A DNA stretch of 64,000 nt from Mytilus galloprovincialis (Eukaryota > Mollusca > Bivalvia > Mytilida > Mytilidae). Below the pieces are notes generated by a model. It saw nothing but the letters and a program-made list of their open reading frames with translations, searched no databases and was not told the origin of the DNA. The stretch is from assembly GCF_965363235.1 (NCBI RefSeq), contig NC_134847.1, positions 61,226,439 through 61,290,438 of the forward strand, read 5' to 3'. A program made the translations under genes and the position numbers. Positions 30,960 through 43,237 of this stretch are shown one piece after another; the first letter of the stretch is position 1; the number at the start of each line of letters is the position of its first letter.

Positions 30960-31640
30960 TGCAAGATGATGGTTGTCATACTTAAAATGAAAGACATACT
31001 TAGTAGACCATATAATTGTTATTTCTTGATAAGGTTTAATAGAATTTATTTTTAGAATGTAACATACATGTCTTTTGAAGTTCATGTTACAAATCTACAA
31101 TATATTAACATCAAATACATGCATATGACAATCAAATTATTATTTTTTCTTTCCAACAAACATTGATATACCATCAAACGCTTGTGGTTTAAAATTTGAT
31201 TAATGACTCTCAGAAACCGTTGGTTGTTTATTTCAATAAAATTGTCATACTTATTTTGAACCTATTATTTAAGGTAGTCAAAATATGTATTTAACATCTT
31301 TAACACGAAGTATTGTTATTATTCGAAATAATAATGATTTTATCATCCTTTGCATGGATTACCTAAGACGTATTTGACACCCTTTTTTTGAATTTTGAGT
31401 CCTCAATGTTCTTTAACTTTTTACTTGTTTGACTTTGAAATTATTTTGAACGGAGCGTCACTGATAAGTCTACTTTAGTCAAAACGCGCGTCTGCCGTAT
31501 CAAACTATAAGCTTGGTACCTTTGATAACTAACTATACTCCAGTGGTATTTTCCAATCTCTCTTTACCACTCAAATTCTTATTATTTTACAAATGTCACG
31601 GTCACTGCACAGTTTACTCAAGCTCATTATTGGTTTTTGT
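30960..31640 (-). other. Ghost of a fourth SLC22 unit: upstream flank only
   Basis: TTTTAGAATGTAACATACATGTC (31053-31075, shown here in two parts: TTTTAGAATG and TAACATACATGTC), AAAATTGTCATACTTATTTT and ACAAATGTCACGGTCACTGC with TACTCAAGCTCATTATTG match, in the same order, the region upstream of exon 1 at 24330-24720 and 45220-45410 plus 48670-48800. No transporter exon follows on the left. A core repeat (31395-31515) is inserted into it. Confidence 0.55.
31395..31515 (-). repeat. GCGCGTTTCGTCTAC-core repeat, inverted 5' part
   Basis: Read on the minus strand it gives GGTACCAAGCTTATAG, a GCGCGTTTTGACTA variant of the core, and GTGACGCTCCG. It lies inside the ghost unit. Confidence 0.55.
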
Positions 31641-32423
31641 TTCACTTTTTAGCTTTTCTCATCACTTGGCGTCCGTCGTCCGTCGTCTGTCGTCGTTAAC
31701 TTTTACAAAAATTTTCTCCACTGAAACTACTGAGCAAAATTTAACCAAACTTGGCCAAAATCATCATTGGGGTATTTAGTTTAAAAAATGTGTCCGGTGA
31801 CCCGGCCAACCAACCAAGATGGCCGCCATGGCTAAAAATAGAACATAGGGGTAAAATGTAGATTTTGGCTTATCACTATGAAACCAAAGCATTTAGAGCA
31901 AATCTGACAGGATCAAATTGTTTATCAAGTCAATATCTATCTGCTCTAAAATATTCAAATGAATTGGACAACCGGTTGTTGGGTTGCTGGCCTCCCATGG
32001 CCAATTGCTAATTTTAAAGAAATTATGCCGTTTTTGGTTATTATCTTGAATACTATTATAGATAGAGAAAAACTATAAACAGCAATAATGTTCAGCAAAG
32101 TAAGATCTACAAATAGGTCAACATGACCAAATGGTCAGTTGATCCCTTAAGGAGTTATTGCCACTTATAGTAAATTTTTAACAATTTTCATTAATTTGGT
32201 AAATATTTGTAAATTTTTACCAAAAAATTACCTCTGTTACTAATGGGCAAAGTTCATTATAGATAGAGATAATTGTAAGTAGCAAGAACGTTTAATAAAG
32301 TAAGAACTTCAAACAGATTATCATCACCAAAACACAATTTTGTCATGAATCCATCTGTGTCCTTTGTTTAATATGCACATAGACCAAGGTGAGCGACACA
32401 GGCTCTTAAGAGCCTCTAGTTCT
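31640..32423 (-). mobile_element. Single-unit inverted copy of the 17286 element
   Basis: Reverse complement of the element at 17286: CGTCCGTCGTCCGTCGTC tract, GTGTCCGGTGACCCGGCCAA, CCAAGATGGCCGCCATGG, CAACCGGTTGTTGGGTTGCT, and the terminal AAGGTGAGCGACACAGG with AGGCTCTTAAGAGCCT. It holds one internal unit rather than nearly three. The GGCCC hairpin end is lost. Confidence 0.7.
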
Positions 32424-32853
32424 AATTGCAAACTGATAAAAAGATGAGTCGTGTTGTTTTTATTATATCAAACTGTCCAACATGTTTAGAATGTTTCTAC
32501 CAGAGCAACAGACCATGGAGTGCTTGCGCAAGTAAATTATTATTCTAGATTTGTGAATCGCCCATATCATTACGAATACTCAATTTTAATCTTAAAATAA
32601 ATTAAAAAAAAAAAGAAAAATGATTAAATACTATTATATTCCTGATTTCTAGTGAAGCTTTAATGTGTACATTGGACTGAAATAGTATCTGACGATGCAG
32701 AAATGTGAAAAAATAAGAAGATGTGGTGTGATTGACGATGGTAACACTTGCCACCACAGGTTTAGAGGATATAAGTTTAGAAATCACATTAGACTTATAA
32801 ATTATGATAAAATGTCTAATTTAGCAGAAATGAACACATTCTTAACATGTTTT

Positions 32854-33328
32854 GTCAAATGAGCAGTTATTACTACATTGGACTTGCGTCTCATGATGTC
32901 TTGTCAAATTCATAATAGTAAATATATTGGACTAAGTATTATTATGTTTTGTCTAATGAGCAGTATTTACCACATTGGACTTGAGTCTTATGATGTTTAG
33001 TCTAATGAGCAGCAGTAACCGCATTGGGCTCGGGTCTGTTGATGATTTTTTTCCCCAATGAGTAGTAATTACCATACTAGACTTGAGTCTTATGATGTTT
33101 TGTTTAATGGGCAGTATTAACCACATTCAACTTCGGTCTGATGAAGTTTCGTCCCATTAGCAATAGTTAACACATTGGACTTGAGTTTTATGATGTTTTG
33201 TCGAATGAGCAGTATTTACCACATTAGATTTGAGTCGTATGATGTTTTGTCTAACGAGTAGTAGTTACAACATTGGACTCGAGTCTGATAATGTTTTGCC
33301 CAATGAGGAGTAATTTCCACATTAAACT
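32854..33328. repeat. 49-bp minisatellite, about 9.5 copies
   Basis: The unit reads roughly TCTAATGAGCAGTATTTACC then ACATTGGACTTGAGTCTTAT then GATGTTTTG. Copies vary at many sites and some by a few bases in length, so the array is old. The frame is not kept open, so it is noncoding. Confidence 0.8.
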
Positions 33329-36300
33329 AATATAAAAATAAGGAGATATGGTATGATTATCAATGAATCAATCCACCAAAGCTAAAATGAAGTGAAAGTA
33401 AGTAATTAAAGGCAGCAACTGTACACTCTTCAATATGTATTCTGATGAATTATCCAGCGAGGCAGTTATTAATGTATTGTCAAATTAAGTTGAACGATTC
33501 ACATAGTCTGATTACATATTATCGAATGCAGCAGTACACATAAAACTAAGAGATGTGGTCTGAATGCCAATGAAACAACTATTAAAAGGGGTCTCAACTC
33601 AAACAGTTTAACAGCTTAGCAGTTTACCTGTGACGTTACTTTTTATGTCCTCAATTAATTTTTATTAGTTATACGTTGAATATCAATATTTTGAGAAGTT
33701 ATCTTAAACAATGCCATCTAAATCTTTTATTTTATTAGATATTAAAAAGTATAAATAATATTAATTAAACATATAAATATATATAAGCAATGCATATTTT
33801 TACTTTTTGATGCCTTCAGACCTTTTAATATATATGTTTTAATTGTCTAAATGAAACAGTGTATATTTTCGACTTTTCGTTTTCACTATTCGAAATGTTT
33901 TCTTTTAGTTTGTTGTTTTCTTTATCCGTATCGTCGATGTCTAATTTTCTAAAATAGAAAGAGCAATTCTTAATTGACTACTTTAGTGTACTCTTTTAAC
34001 ATTATAAATCAACTTGAATGGAAGCTTTTAGATGAAAAAAACTAAATGCAAAGAAAAAATGATAACTGGCTTATTGAAAATCATTTGATAAAAGAAAATT
34101 ACTAGATGCAAAATATCAGTTGTTTTTGATTCGTCAATTGTTTTATCGTCTGAAAGAAAGTGTACACTTTGTCGTCATGCACCAAAAATAACCGTGAACG
34201 TCATTTTGCAATAATTTTTACCGTTATTCGTCACGAAGGTAACCCCCATCATTACCCTCTTTAAATCGTTATATTTATTTCATTTAATGTGTCTTTAAAA
34301 TTTAGATACAAAATATACTAATGACACTTATAGCTGAGGTTCTGGGTTTGGTTTGAAAGAATCAAGAACAACGGATAAAATATGCAAAATAGATGGCATA
34401 AAAAAAAGAATTAACAAAATATGTCAAAAAAGTAAAAAAAAAGAGAATAATGGGGCATTCAAAGAGATAAAGAAAATGGGCCAATTGAGAATATAAATGG
34501 GGCACTCCAATATAAAGAATGGAAAATAATTGGGAGTCAAGTATGAAGAAAACCCTTTAAATAAAACACATTAGAAATTAACTCCCAGACCAACTTTAAA
34601 AGATAATAAGAAATCAGTATTGTATGAAATAAAGAAAAGTCATTGGAAAAAGAAATTCAAACGTTTCTTTATCATATATTTCAATAACCTTATTAGTAAC
34701 AAAACTTACTGCCAAAAAAAAAAAAGTGACTTTTAAACGAAGTCAATATTTTTAATAATAACATATATTGTTCTTAAACAAAATTATAAAATCATTCTAC
34801 ATGTGTCATTTACATCTACATAACTTCATATCATACCTACAACCTACATGTATTGAGCAAAATCAATTTACTTGCATGATTGCTATGTTTATGAAACAGT
34901 AAAGGTGAAGTGCATTGTATATGTTAGGTTTTGTTTTCATTTTTATGAAATATAATTGTTTGAAACCATTATGAATATTTATCTTATTAAAACATATGAA
35001 AAAAGTAAAATCGCAAAAGAAGTGTAAACAAACTCACTTTGTAAAATCTTTGGCTTCCCTTATTGTTTCAGGTAATTTTGTATTAAGGGTTTCCGGAAGG
35101 AGCAGCAACGTAGTCACGCAGAAACGGAGCAACCACCAAATATAACTAATGGTAAAGCTTGTCCGAATTTACCTCCAACAACATCACCCTATAATATAAA
35201 ACAGACAGTCTATGCTTAACTGGTATATAGTTCAACTTCAGAATATGTTGATATGGAAATACGGAAACATTTCCGATGTTTGTCCTTATGTAAAGGATTT
35301 AATTGTGACGTCATGTTCAAGGTAAAAAAAGAAACGCTATCATCATTCAGGTAAACGTTGTTTTTGATATTTGATATTTACATTTGATATAACTAATACA
35401 TGTGTATATTTAAACGATGAATATCCCTAGTCGGCTTGTAATTCTAATCGAAATCTCAGGTTGATTTTTAAGGTAGGACTCCCAGGAGAACACATTTTGT
35501 TTGGTATAAAATAGCATGCTGATATAATTCCAAACTAATTTTTAAATGTAAGGCATTTATTTTTGAATTATTTAATTAACTGGTATTTTCTTCCGTAATC
35601 AAAAACATCAATTTAGAGGAAACAATAGGATATTTCCTCTTATTTTACTCAAAGTCCCGTGATAAATGATACCGGCAGAAAGAAAAAGATTTCTACGCAT
35701 ATGCGTCGAAAAAAAGGGGAAATAGTTAACGATTTTGAGTTCATTATTTTTTTTTATTTTACTACTGTTCCCATTGCAGATTAGCTGACAAGATTGTTCT
35801 TAAAATAATCATACGGCAAACACTGTGTAAATATTGCTCCATAATTTTAACCCACACGATGAGTAATAATATTGTTATAGTACGAATTTGTGAAATCTGT
35901 TTTTTTGCATGTTTCATGATTTGCACATAATGTTTTGTACGTATGTATAAAATTCTTGTATGAATGCTTCAAGATTTCATGAATGTATGACTATTGAACA
36001 GCGGTATGCTACTGTTGACTTTTTTATATAAACAAATGACATCAATATTAAAATCACAAATTATGTTAAAATGGAAAAGCATTCAGTTTTGAACAAAACA
36101 TCATTGATGTTAAACCAAGTCCACTGTTTCGGACCACAGTAGGATAAAGTTCCATAAAAATAGATATAAATAATTTCGAAAGCTGCAGCTGAACCCATTT
36201 TTCCAATGATGGCTAAAGTAAGGGTTAGTGGTTGCAATTCTGAAATAAAAAAAATACAGAATGATGATGAATGTTGATACCATAAAAGTGTCGAATACAG

Positions 36301-36539
36301 AAGTTTGTATTGTGATTGGTCTATATAAAATAATTATGTTGTATAGATTAGACACATTCTTACGTTTTCGATTAGTATCTGATGAATTGTAATGGCATAA
36401 AAGTCTGGGCTGGTAAAATGGGAACAACTGAAAGAACAGTTAGAATATGTCGACAGTATAACTTTGTTGTGCAAATAATGCATAAAACACAAATAGAATA
36501 CTATTTTTAGTTTAACAAACTAGGAAATTCGTTCCTTTA

Positions 36540-38770
36540 TTACCGTTTCAAGACAATAACAATCAAAACCAAGGAGTAAACAAAGACTCACAAAACCAAA
36601 GGACATTTACATCAACAGTTATAAATAATAATTAAGAAACAACACGAACTCCACTAAAAACATGGAGTGAAATCAGGTGCTCCGGAAGGTTAAGCATTTC
36701 CTGCACCGTATATGGTACCAGTCGTGGTATTTCTTTGTTCAGTTCAGTAATGATGGAAGGTTATTATGACTGAGGAAGAATATCAGATATGATTTCTGAC
36801 ACACTTTTGTCATAATGGTCAATCAGCTCATGATGGCGACCGTAAAATTTCTTGAGTGATGACCTTAATTTGATTGATTCATAGCCCTGTCTTAGCAACT
36901 TTTGAGAAAGCAGTATTCTTCGTTCAACAAAATCAACGTACTTAGAGCTAGCTCTAGAGTAACGTATAAATTGAGACACATATACTCCATATGCATGTGC
37001 CGCTGGGGTGTTGCTTAACAGAAATGGAAAGTTAACTTAGGAAAATTAAAATCATCGCTTTTGTCATAAACTTTGGTATTCAACCTACCATCAGTAGTCA
37101 TTTCCAGAAGAAGGTCTAAATATGAAGTAGATTTTTCTGTGTCGGTAGTTTCTTTAATTTCAAGTTCACTTGGATATATTAAATGTAAGTGATCACTGAA
37201 TGTAGTATTATTAAGGGACATCAAAACATCAATATACCGAAAGGTGAAATTAAAAGACTGGTCTAATTTCTTTTCTCGTTTCTGTACAAGCGCTTGGATA
37301 AATTCTGCTTTATAGGAATATAAAAACAAATCTGCAAGTAGAGGAGCGCAATTGGTACCCACTGGGATTCTAATAGTCTGTTGGAAGGCAAAACCTCCAA
37401 ATTGAACAAATATGTTGTCAATTAAAAACTCGAGCCTGGCAGTGATATCCTGGTCGGTATATTTTTTCTTTGACTCTGTATAATTTTTCACAAATTAAGC
37501 TGAATTCAAGCCCAAAACTAGATATTTAAAACGTCTAGTGCCCTTTTTGTTAAAGAAACATAAGCTGACGAGTTCTTTCAGTCGAGCTTTAAGTTAAGTA
37601 TGTGGAATAGTGGTATAAAGAGTTGAAAAATCAAAGGTTTTAATGTTGGTACAATGTTTTTTTATGGAAATATTCTTTATAAAGCACAAAAATGTCAGTA
37701 TTCACCTCAGAAACTAACAAAACCTTTAAATAGACTTATTAAGAAGGGATATAGTTACGATACTGTTGTCAGGTCATTAAAGATTGCATATTTTGGCGTT
37801 AATATTGATTCACTTATAGGGTCTTTGCATCGGAACTAAACACATTTATTCAAAAACCAGTTATTGGCATGACACGGGTTATGTTCTTCTCATATATGTT
37901 ATGATGGTATGACACTAAACCCCTAACGGGAAGAAGTGTGCCTGATATTCATATGATGAAATCATAATCTTTCAATCAGTTTAATTGAAGTCTGGAGCTG
38001 GCATGTCAGTTAACTGCTAGTAGTCTGTTGTTATTTATGTATTATTGTCATATTGTTTATTTTCTTTGGTTACATCTTCTGACACCAGAATCGGACTTCT
38101 CTTGAACTGAATTTTAAATGTGCGTATTGTTATGCGTTTACTTTTTTACATTGGCTAAAGGTATAGGGGGAGGGTTGAGATCTCATAAACATGTTTAACC
38201 CCGCCGCATTTTTGTGCCTGTCCCAAGTCAGGAGCCTCTGGCCTTTGTTAGTCTTGTATTATTTTAATTTTAGTTTCTTGTGTACAATTTGGAATTTAGT
38301 ATGGCGTTCATTATCACTGAACTAGTATATTTTTGTTTAGGGGCCAGCTGAGGGACGCCTCCGGGTGCGGGAATTTCTCGCTACAAAAGAAGACCTGTTG
38401 GTGACCTTCTGCTGTTGTGTTTTCTATGGTCGGGTTGTTGTTTCTTTGACACATTCCCCATTTCCATTCTCAATTTTATTTAATGATTGAGATTGTAAAT
38501 TCACCAATAACTCTTTTGAATTTTTCAGTATCCACATCTGATTAACACCACTTGCCGTTTCGGAATATTTCTGAAGTCCTTCTTTGACTGCAGTGAGTAT
38601 GGCAGTAAGAACTTTAGAAAGAGGTTTAGTGGAACACTTGGAAGAACCTGCAATATACCTTTCCTTATAAGGATTCTTGTGAAGCTTAGGAATCTATAAG
38701 GATTAAAGATCCTGGTCTTCATCCTTTGGATTAACACCAAAGGAGATTAGAACCGATTTTTGGGTTTCCA
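36540..38770 (-). mobile_element. Penelope-like retroelement 2, broken
   Basis: On the minus strand: the region with KDEDQDL-like coding near 38700, the reverse transcriptase block [20 protein letters not shown] and FRYIDVLMSLNN (37015-37490), a C-terminal block with LSQKLLRQGYESIKLRSSLK (36764-36979), and a 3' tail at 36545-36720 shared with fragment 1 at 13650-13755. Broken in several places and split by the fragment at 37650-38475. It lies between exons 7 and 8 of SLC22 copy 2 and is probably linked to the loss of half of exon 8. Confidence 0.75.
37650..38475 (+). mobile_element. Retroelement 3' end nested in Penelope-like element 2
   Basis: Plus-strand coding tail with NRLIKKGYSYDTVVRSLKIA, then a long noncoding 3' region: CCCCTAACGGGAAGAAGTGT, GGAGCTGGCATGTCAG, CAAGTCAGGAGCCTCTGGCC and GACGCCTCCGGGTGCGG. 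It interrupts the opposite-strand element around it. It is likely another Penelope-like subfamily by the LxxxGYxxxxxxxSLK pattern, but this is uncertain. Only the 3' end is present. Confidence 0.5.
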
Positions 38771-38977
38771 TGTTAATGTTGAGTGTACATAATATAAATT
38801 TGATGACGCAAGGGTTATGCATGAACAATTTCCATTGGACGCTTCTTTAATTTTTTTTTACTATGCAATTAAACTTTAGATATACTTATTTTGTTAATGT
38901 AACTTCAATAGCCTTTCCAGGATTTGTTTTGACGTGACAAATATAGTTATATAGTATAACAAGCTAAGCTTGAAATG

Positions 38978-38994
38978 CCCCCCCCCCCCCCCCC
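38978..38994. repeat. Homopolymer of 17 C
   Basis: An isolated C17 run in AT-rich DNA. The true length may differ because long homopolymers are often misread. Confidence 0.8.
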
Positions 38995-40196
38995 ATTAAA
39001 ATTTCAAAACCCTAATCCGTGATCATTAATATACATTAAACAGCAAAATAAGCATTGATGCAAGATCTACACAAAATATTTAGTTTAGGAACCTTTGGTT
39101 TTGCCAGTTTCTCTTCGACTTATTCTGGGTTTTTGCTGTTCCTTTGGTTTCTTCTATCTTTTTTCATGATATTTTATTTGGTTTATTTAGCATGCAACAA
39201 GTTTGTGGCAACGAATAAACGACTAATTTTAGTCGAAATAAAAATACACCTCACCATCTCCTCCATATAAAACTGTGAATATGGTACATAGACAAGCTAC
39301 ACCTCCGACAACCATAGAAAAACAATGGATCTTTTTTCTTCAAGCGTGGTTTAATGTTGCCATTACAATCAATACGGCAGGAACCTCTACGATAGCAAGT
39401 ATGAAAAAATTTAAGTAAACATTTCCGCCCAATGTGCCTCCAGTATGCGTCGTTACTCCATAATATACCATAGTAATCACTATCCTGAAACAAATTGTTA
39501 ATAATTTATGATTTAATGCAAACAAATCTATAAAAACAATACTTGTTTATTAAAACATTAGCAGTTAAACGTTTGTCAAATTACATGGAATTATATTATT
39601 TAATTCATTATATATTTGAATCACATGTAGTATCAACTGATAGAATGCATCAATATATCAATTACAAAATCGATATTAATGCTCCTCTATCTTCTGAAGC
39701 ACTCGAGATTGATGGATTTTATGTTGCTCAGTCTGTAGTTGTCTATGTAACATTAATGAACTTGTTTGATTTTTGTCGTTTTACGTTATTTGCGATGGCA
39801 TTGTGGGTTTCTCTTTGAATAGATCAGCCTCTTTATAATATGTTCCGATCGATTGATTATGTAGACAACTGCGTATCTGTTTTGTTTTCTTATAAGATAA
39901 GTCAATCAATTACGGTTTTATATTTCAACAATTTTACAAAGGATCTATAAAATGTAAACCAAAAAAACAAAAGGAAAGGGCACGGAGCAATCAAAGAGCT
40001 GGACAGTTACTTTAAGATTTGAAAGAAGTGTAATTACATAAAGGCTTAAAGCAAAGATACAGAACATTACGTATGACCCAAATAAACAAAAATAGCATAC
40101 ACTAGAAAGTAACAGTAACAACGTTTATAAAAAATACAAACGGGTAATATTAATCAAAAAAATTAAAAACAAACACATGACCAACAGGTGAAAGCA

Positions 40197-40500
40197 AATA
40201 AAGGCAATAAAGGCAATAGTAGTATACTTTTCTTGAACAGCCATAAATCGAAACTGAGGGAACAACATCAACTATGGAAGACATAAAAAAAAACCGAAAC
40301 AACAGAAATATATGAACTGCTACAAAAAACAAACACCAACATACATAGAAATGGAATGTTTTATAACATCTGCCTTATTTCTTACATGGAACATAGCATT
40401 TTCAGAAACAAATGGTTGTTTGAACCTGGATTTATGGCTAGCCAAACCTCCCGCGTGTATGGCAATGTTGAAATGACAGCTTAAATGACAGCATAACGTG
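40197..40500 (+). repeat. Dispersed repeat, GGCAACAGTAGTATACC family
   Basis: AAAGGCAATAGTAGTATAC, CCATAAATCGAAACTGAGGG, then GTTTGAACCTGGATTTATGG and GCCAAACCTCCCGCGTGTAT. It lies between exons 6 and 7 of SLC22 copy 2. Confidence 0.55.
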
Positions 40501-43199
40501 ACATAAAAATAGTATATCTCATCATGTAAACCAGAGAAAAACAACAAATACATAAACCTCATTTATGACAGTAAATAAAACAGCAACATAGAATTATGAA
40601 CTGTGCGCCACATGAATATATCAACGCCGCAACAGGAAAATTTCATTATTTGAATGTAGCATGGGGATTACGATTAGAATTGTGTTATTTGATGCATTTT
40701 CTTACAATGACAAGAATATTAAGATAGACATATAATTGTATTTACTAACCATGTCAATTGTTCTTCCAAATCAGACTGTGTAGTAATTTTTGTGCATATA
40801 GTTGCTTTAACCTTTAAATTATTTTAATGAACTTGGTGATAAGGTATCTTTACTTTTTCATACATAAAAAAAATAAAAATAGAATTGAAAGCATAAAACG
40901 ATAAGTTATTAAACAAATAACCAATCAGAATTACAAATAAAACATTACAACTTATTACATGGTATTTCACATTTATTTCGCACTAATCTAACCGAATTTT
41001 TCTGTAAAATATTTACCAGTTCCATAGAAGTATGATTGTCCTTTTAGTCATTTCTAAGGTAGAAAATAAGTGATACATGTTTGCCGTCTCGGGAGTCTCC
41101 AATGTCTTTTCATCAATTATTCTAGCTGGGATCTTTTTCTTGTTTACTTTTGCTATTTGTTGTATAATGTTTTCAGCATCATCGTATTTTCCCTGTCTTA
41201 ATAACCATCTAGACGATTCTGGTATCATCCTATGATGAATTTAAAACATATATGTATATCTTATTGGAAAAGTACGATCTAAGTATACTTGTTAAATAGT
41301 TTAAAGGTAAAAAATAGCAGGTGTGCTGGAGGAGTCCAAGTATTCAGTTTTTAAAACTTTTGATATTCGTTTAAGCTTGGACAATTTAGTTCTTTTTTAT
41401 TCGCTGTTAGTTGTAAAAGAGGGACGAAAGATACCAAAGGGACAGTCATACAAACAGTATTATCAACTAAAAATACATCCTTATACTAAGGCTATTAATT
41501 GAAATCAAGAGTAAACTATATTAACAGCGTTTCATAAAAGTTTATAAAAAGCCATAAAAACGCTTAAAGGTAAAAAAAAAATGTAGCTATGGATTTATCA
41601 GACAAAATAACCTGACAAAATGCTTATTATACATCCCGAAGACAAAATTTATCAATTATAAAACAATGTATTCGTAAATTTACCACCAATAGAATAAGAA
41701 AACTGCAAACGGAGCACCACTGCCAGCTAAACATAAAACCAGTTACGCAGAAGATAACCCATTAATGCTATTTACATTATACCAAACGCAAAGAAGATAT
41801 GTATTGGAATACTATTAAGCACCCTCTTAGACGGGCCAACATATTCCAAACCTTTGGAGACAAAAGAACAAAATGTGTATAAGTCTGTTATGTCCATTTC
41901 ATTTTTGCAGTATGATTTCTTTTCTTTCCAACAGCTTACAATTAATGATGATATAAACACTGCGTGTCATAAAAGTAAGCTTAATACTATAATGGATTTA
42001 AAATAAAAATAAAAATATTTCGTCGGAAAACTGAGAATAGAATTGGATTTATGAACAATCATTCATTTCAAAATTCGAATGTTTGACAATATAACATTAG
42101 ACCCAAAGGGAAACGGGAACATATGATCAATCAATTTAGCAACAGACAGCTAAAACCTAGAAGCAAAATATTGCGACTGTAATTTCTTCCAAAAATTTAA
42201 TCAGGAAAATAAAAAAGATTTCCCAGTAGAAACCGAATAAAGTATCTTATCAAAAGCACAATCAAAGCTCGAGAACATCAAAACAACCGCAAACAACTGT
42301 CACATTCCTGATTTCGAACAGGCACTTCCTTATGCTGGATTAAACCAGGTTTAAAAGCTAGATAAACCTTTCACGTGTTTGACAGTCGCATATAACTACT
42401 TTATAATGAAAAATTTTGACTTTTGAAATCCGGTAAACTACTGTTGCCTTTATGTATTGACAACAATGTCTGAGCAAACCAAACAGACATAAAAGGTTAA
42501 AATCTCTCGACAGTTAAATTTTAAATATTTAAAACGCTCGGCGAGCTCACATTTTAAATTTGAAAATTTAACGGTCTCTATTGGATAAATATCGTATCAC
42601 ACTCGATGCAGTGGTAGAATCTATATATATCATAGCTCATTTTATCACATGAGTGCCATTGTTATATATACATACTCAGGACATAACAGATCATTAATCC
42701 ACCGTGATGAGCAGCACCTATCATGAACTCAAGTATTTATTACAAATACTAAAAAAGTCTGTGAGAAAGCAACGCCAACAGCCATTGCTAATGTTATAAT
42801 GCATATATGGTTAATAACAAAAATGTTTTCTTTCTGCCAATTCTGTAACATGAAAGGAAATAAAAAATAAACATGAATAGGTTTTTTTTACTATAAGGTA
42901 AATTGTATTTTTCTTTAGTTTTAACTGCCATACATCGATAAAGAAAAACATATTGTAATATAATTGGTGTCAATATAAAAATATAATATGTAATTCATTG
43001 TCTTGTTACGCCCTCTATACAAGCAATGATTTGCGGTTTCTTATTTTGTAAGTTGTAGCAGGTCTAAATGGATATGCAAAGACAGAAATATGTATACGAT
43101 GATATTTATAAGCTTGTAGAAGTAGTTAAATGGTAAAGAAGAATTTGTCAAAATTTTACATTTCATACCATATAAAATAGTTACTGTTTTTGAAAAATA

Positions 43200-43202
<3 letters not shown>

Positions 43203-43232
<30 letters not shown>
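43203..43232. repeat. (CT)n microsatellite, about 15 dinucleotides
   Basis: A pure CT run about 10 bp from the exon 3 donor of SLC22 copy 2; it reads as (GA)n in the sense of the gene. It is expanded compared with the same place in copies 1 and 3. Confidence 0.9.

Positions 43233-43237
<5 letters not shown>

Noticed and set aside
32854-33328. CRISPR array
   Set aside because: The units are contiguous and diverged, without constant repeats alternating with unique spacers, and the DNA is eukaryotic.
38978-38994. C17 run as a regulatory G-quadruplex motif
   Set aside because: A single homopolymer does not form separate G runs by design, and its length may be a sequencing artefact.
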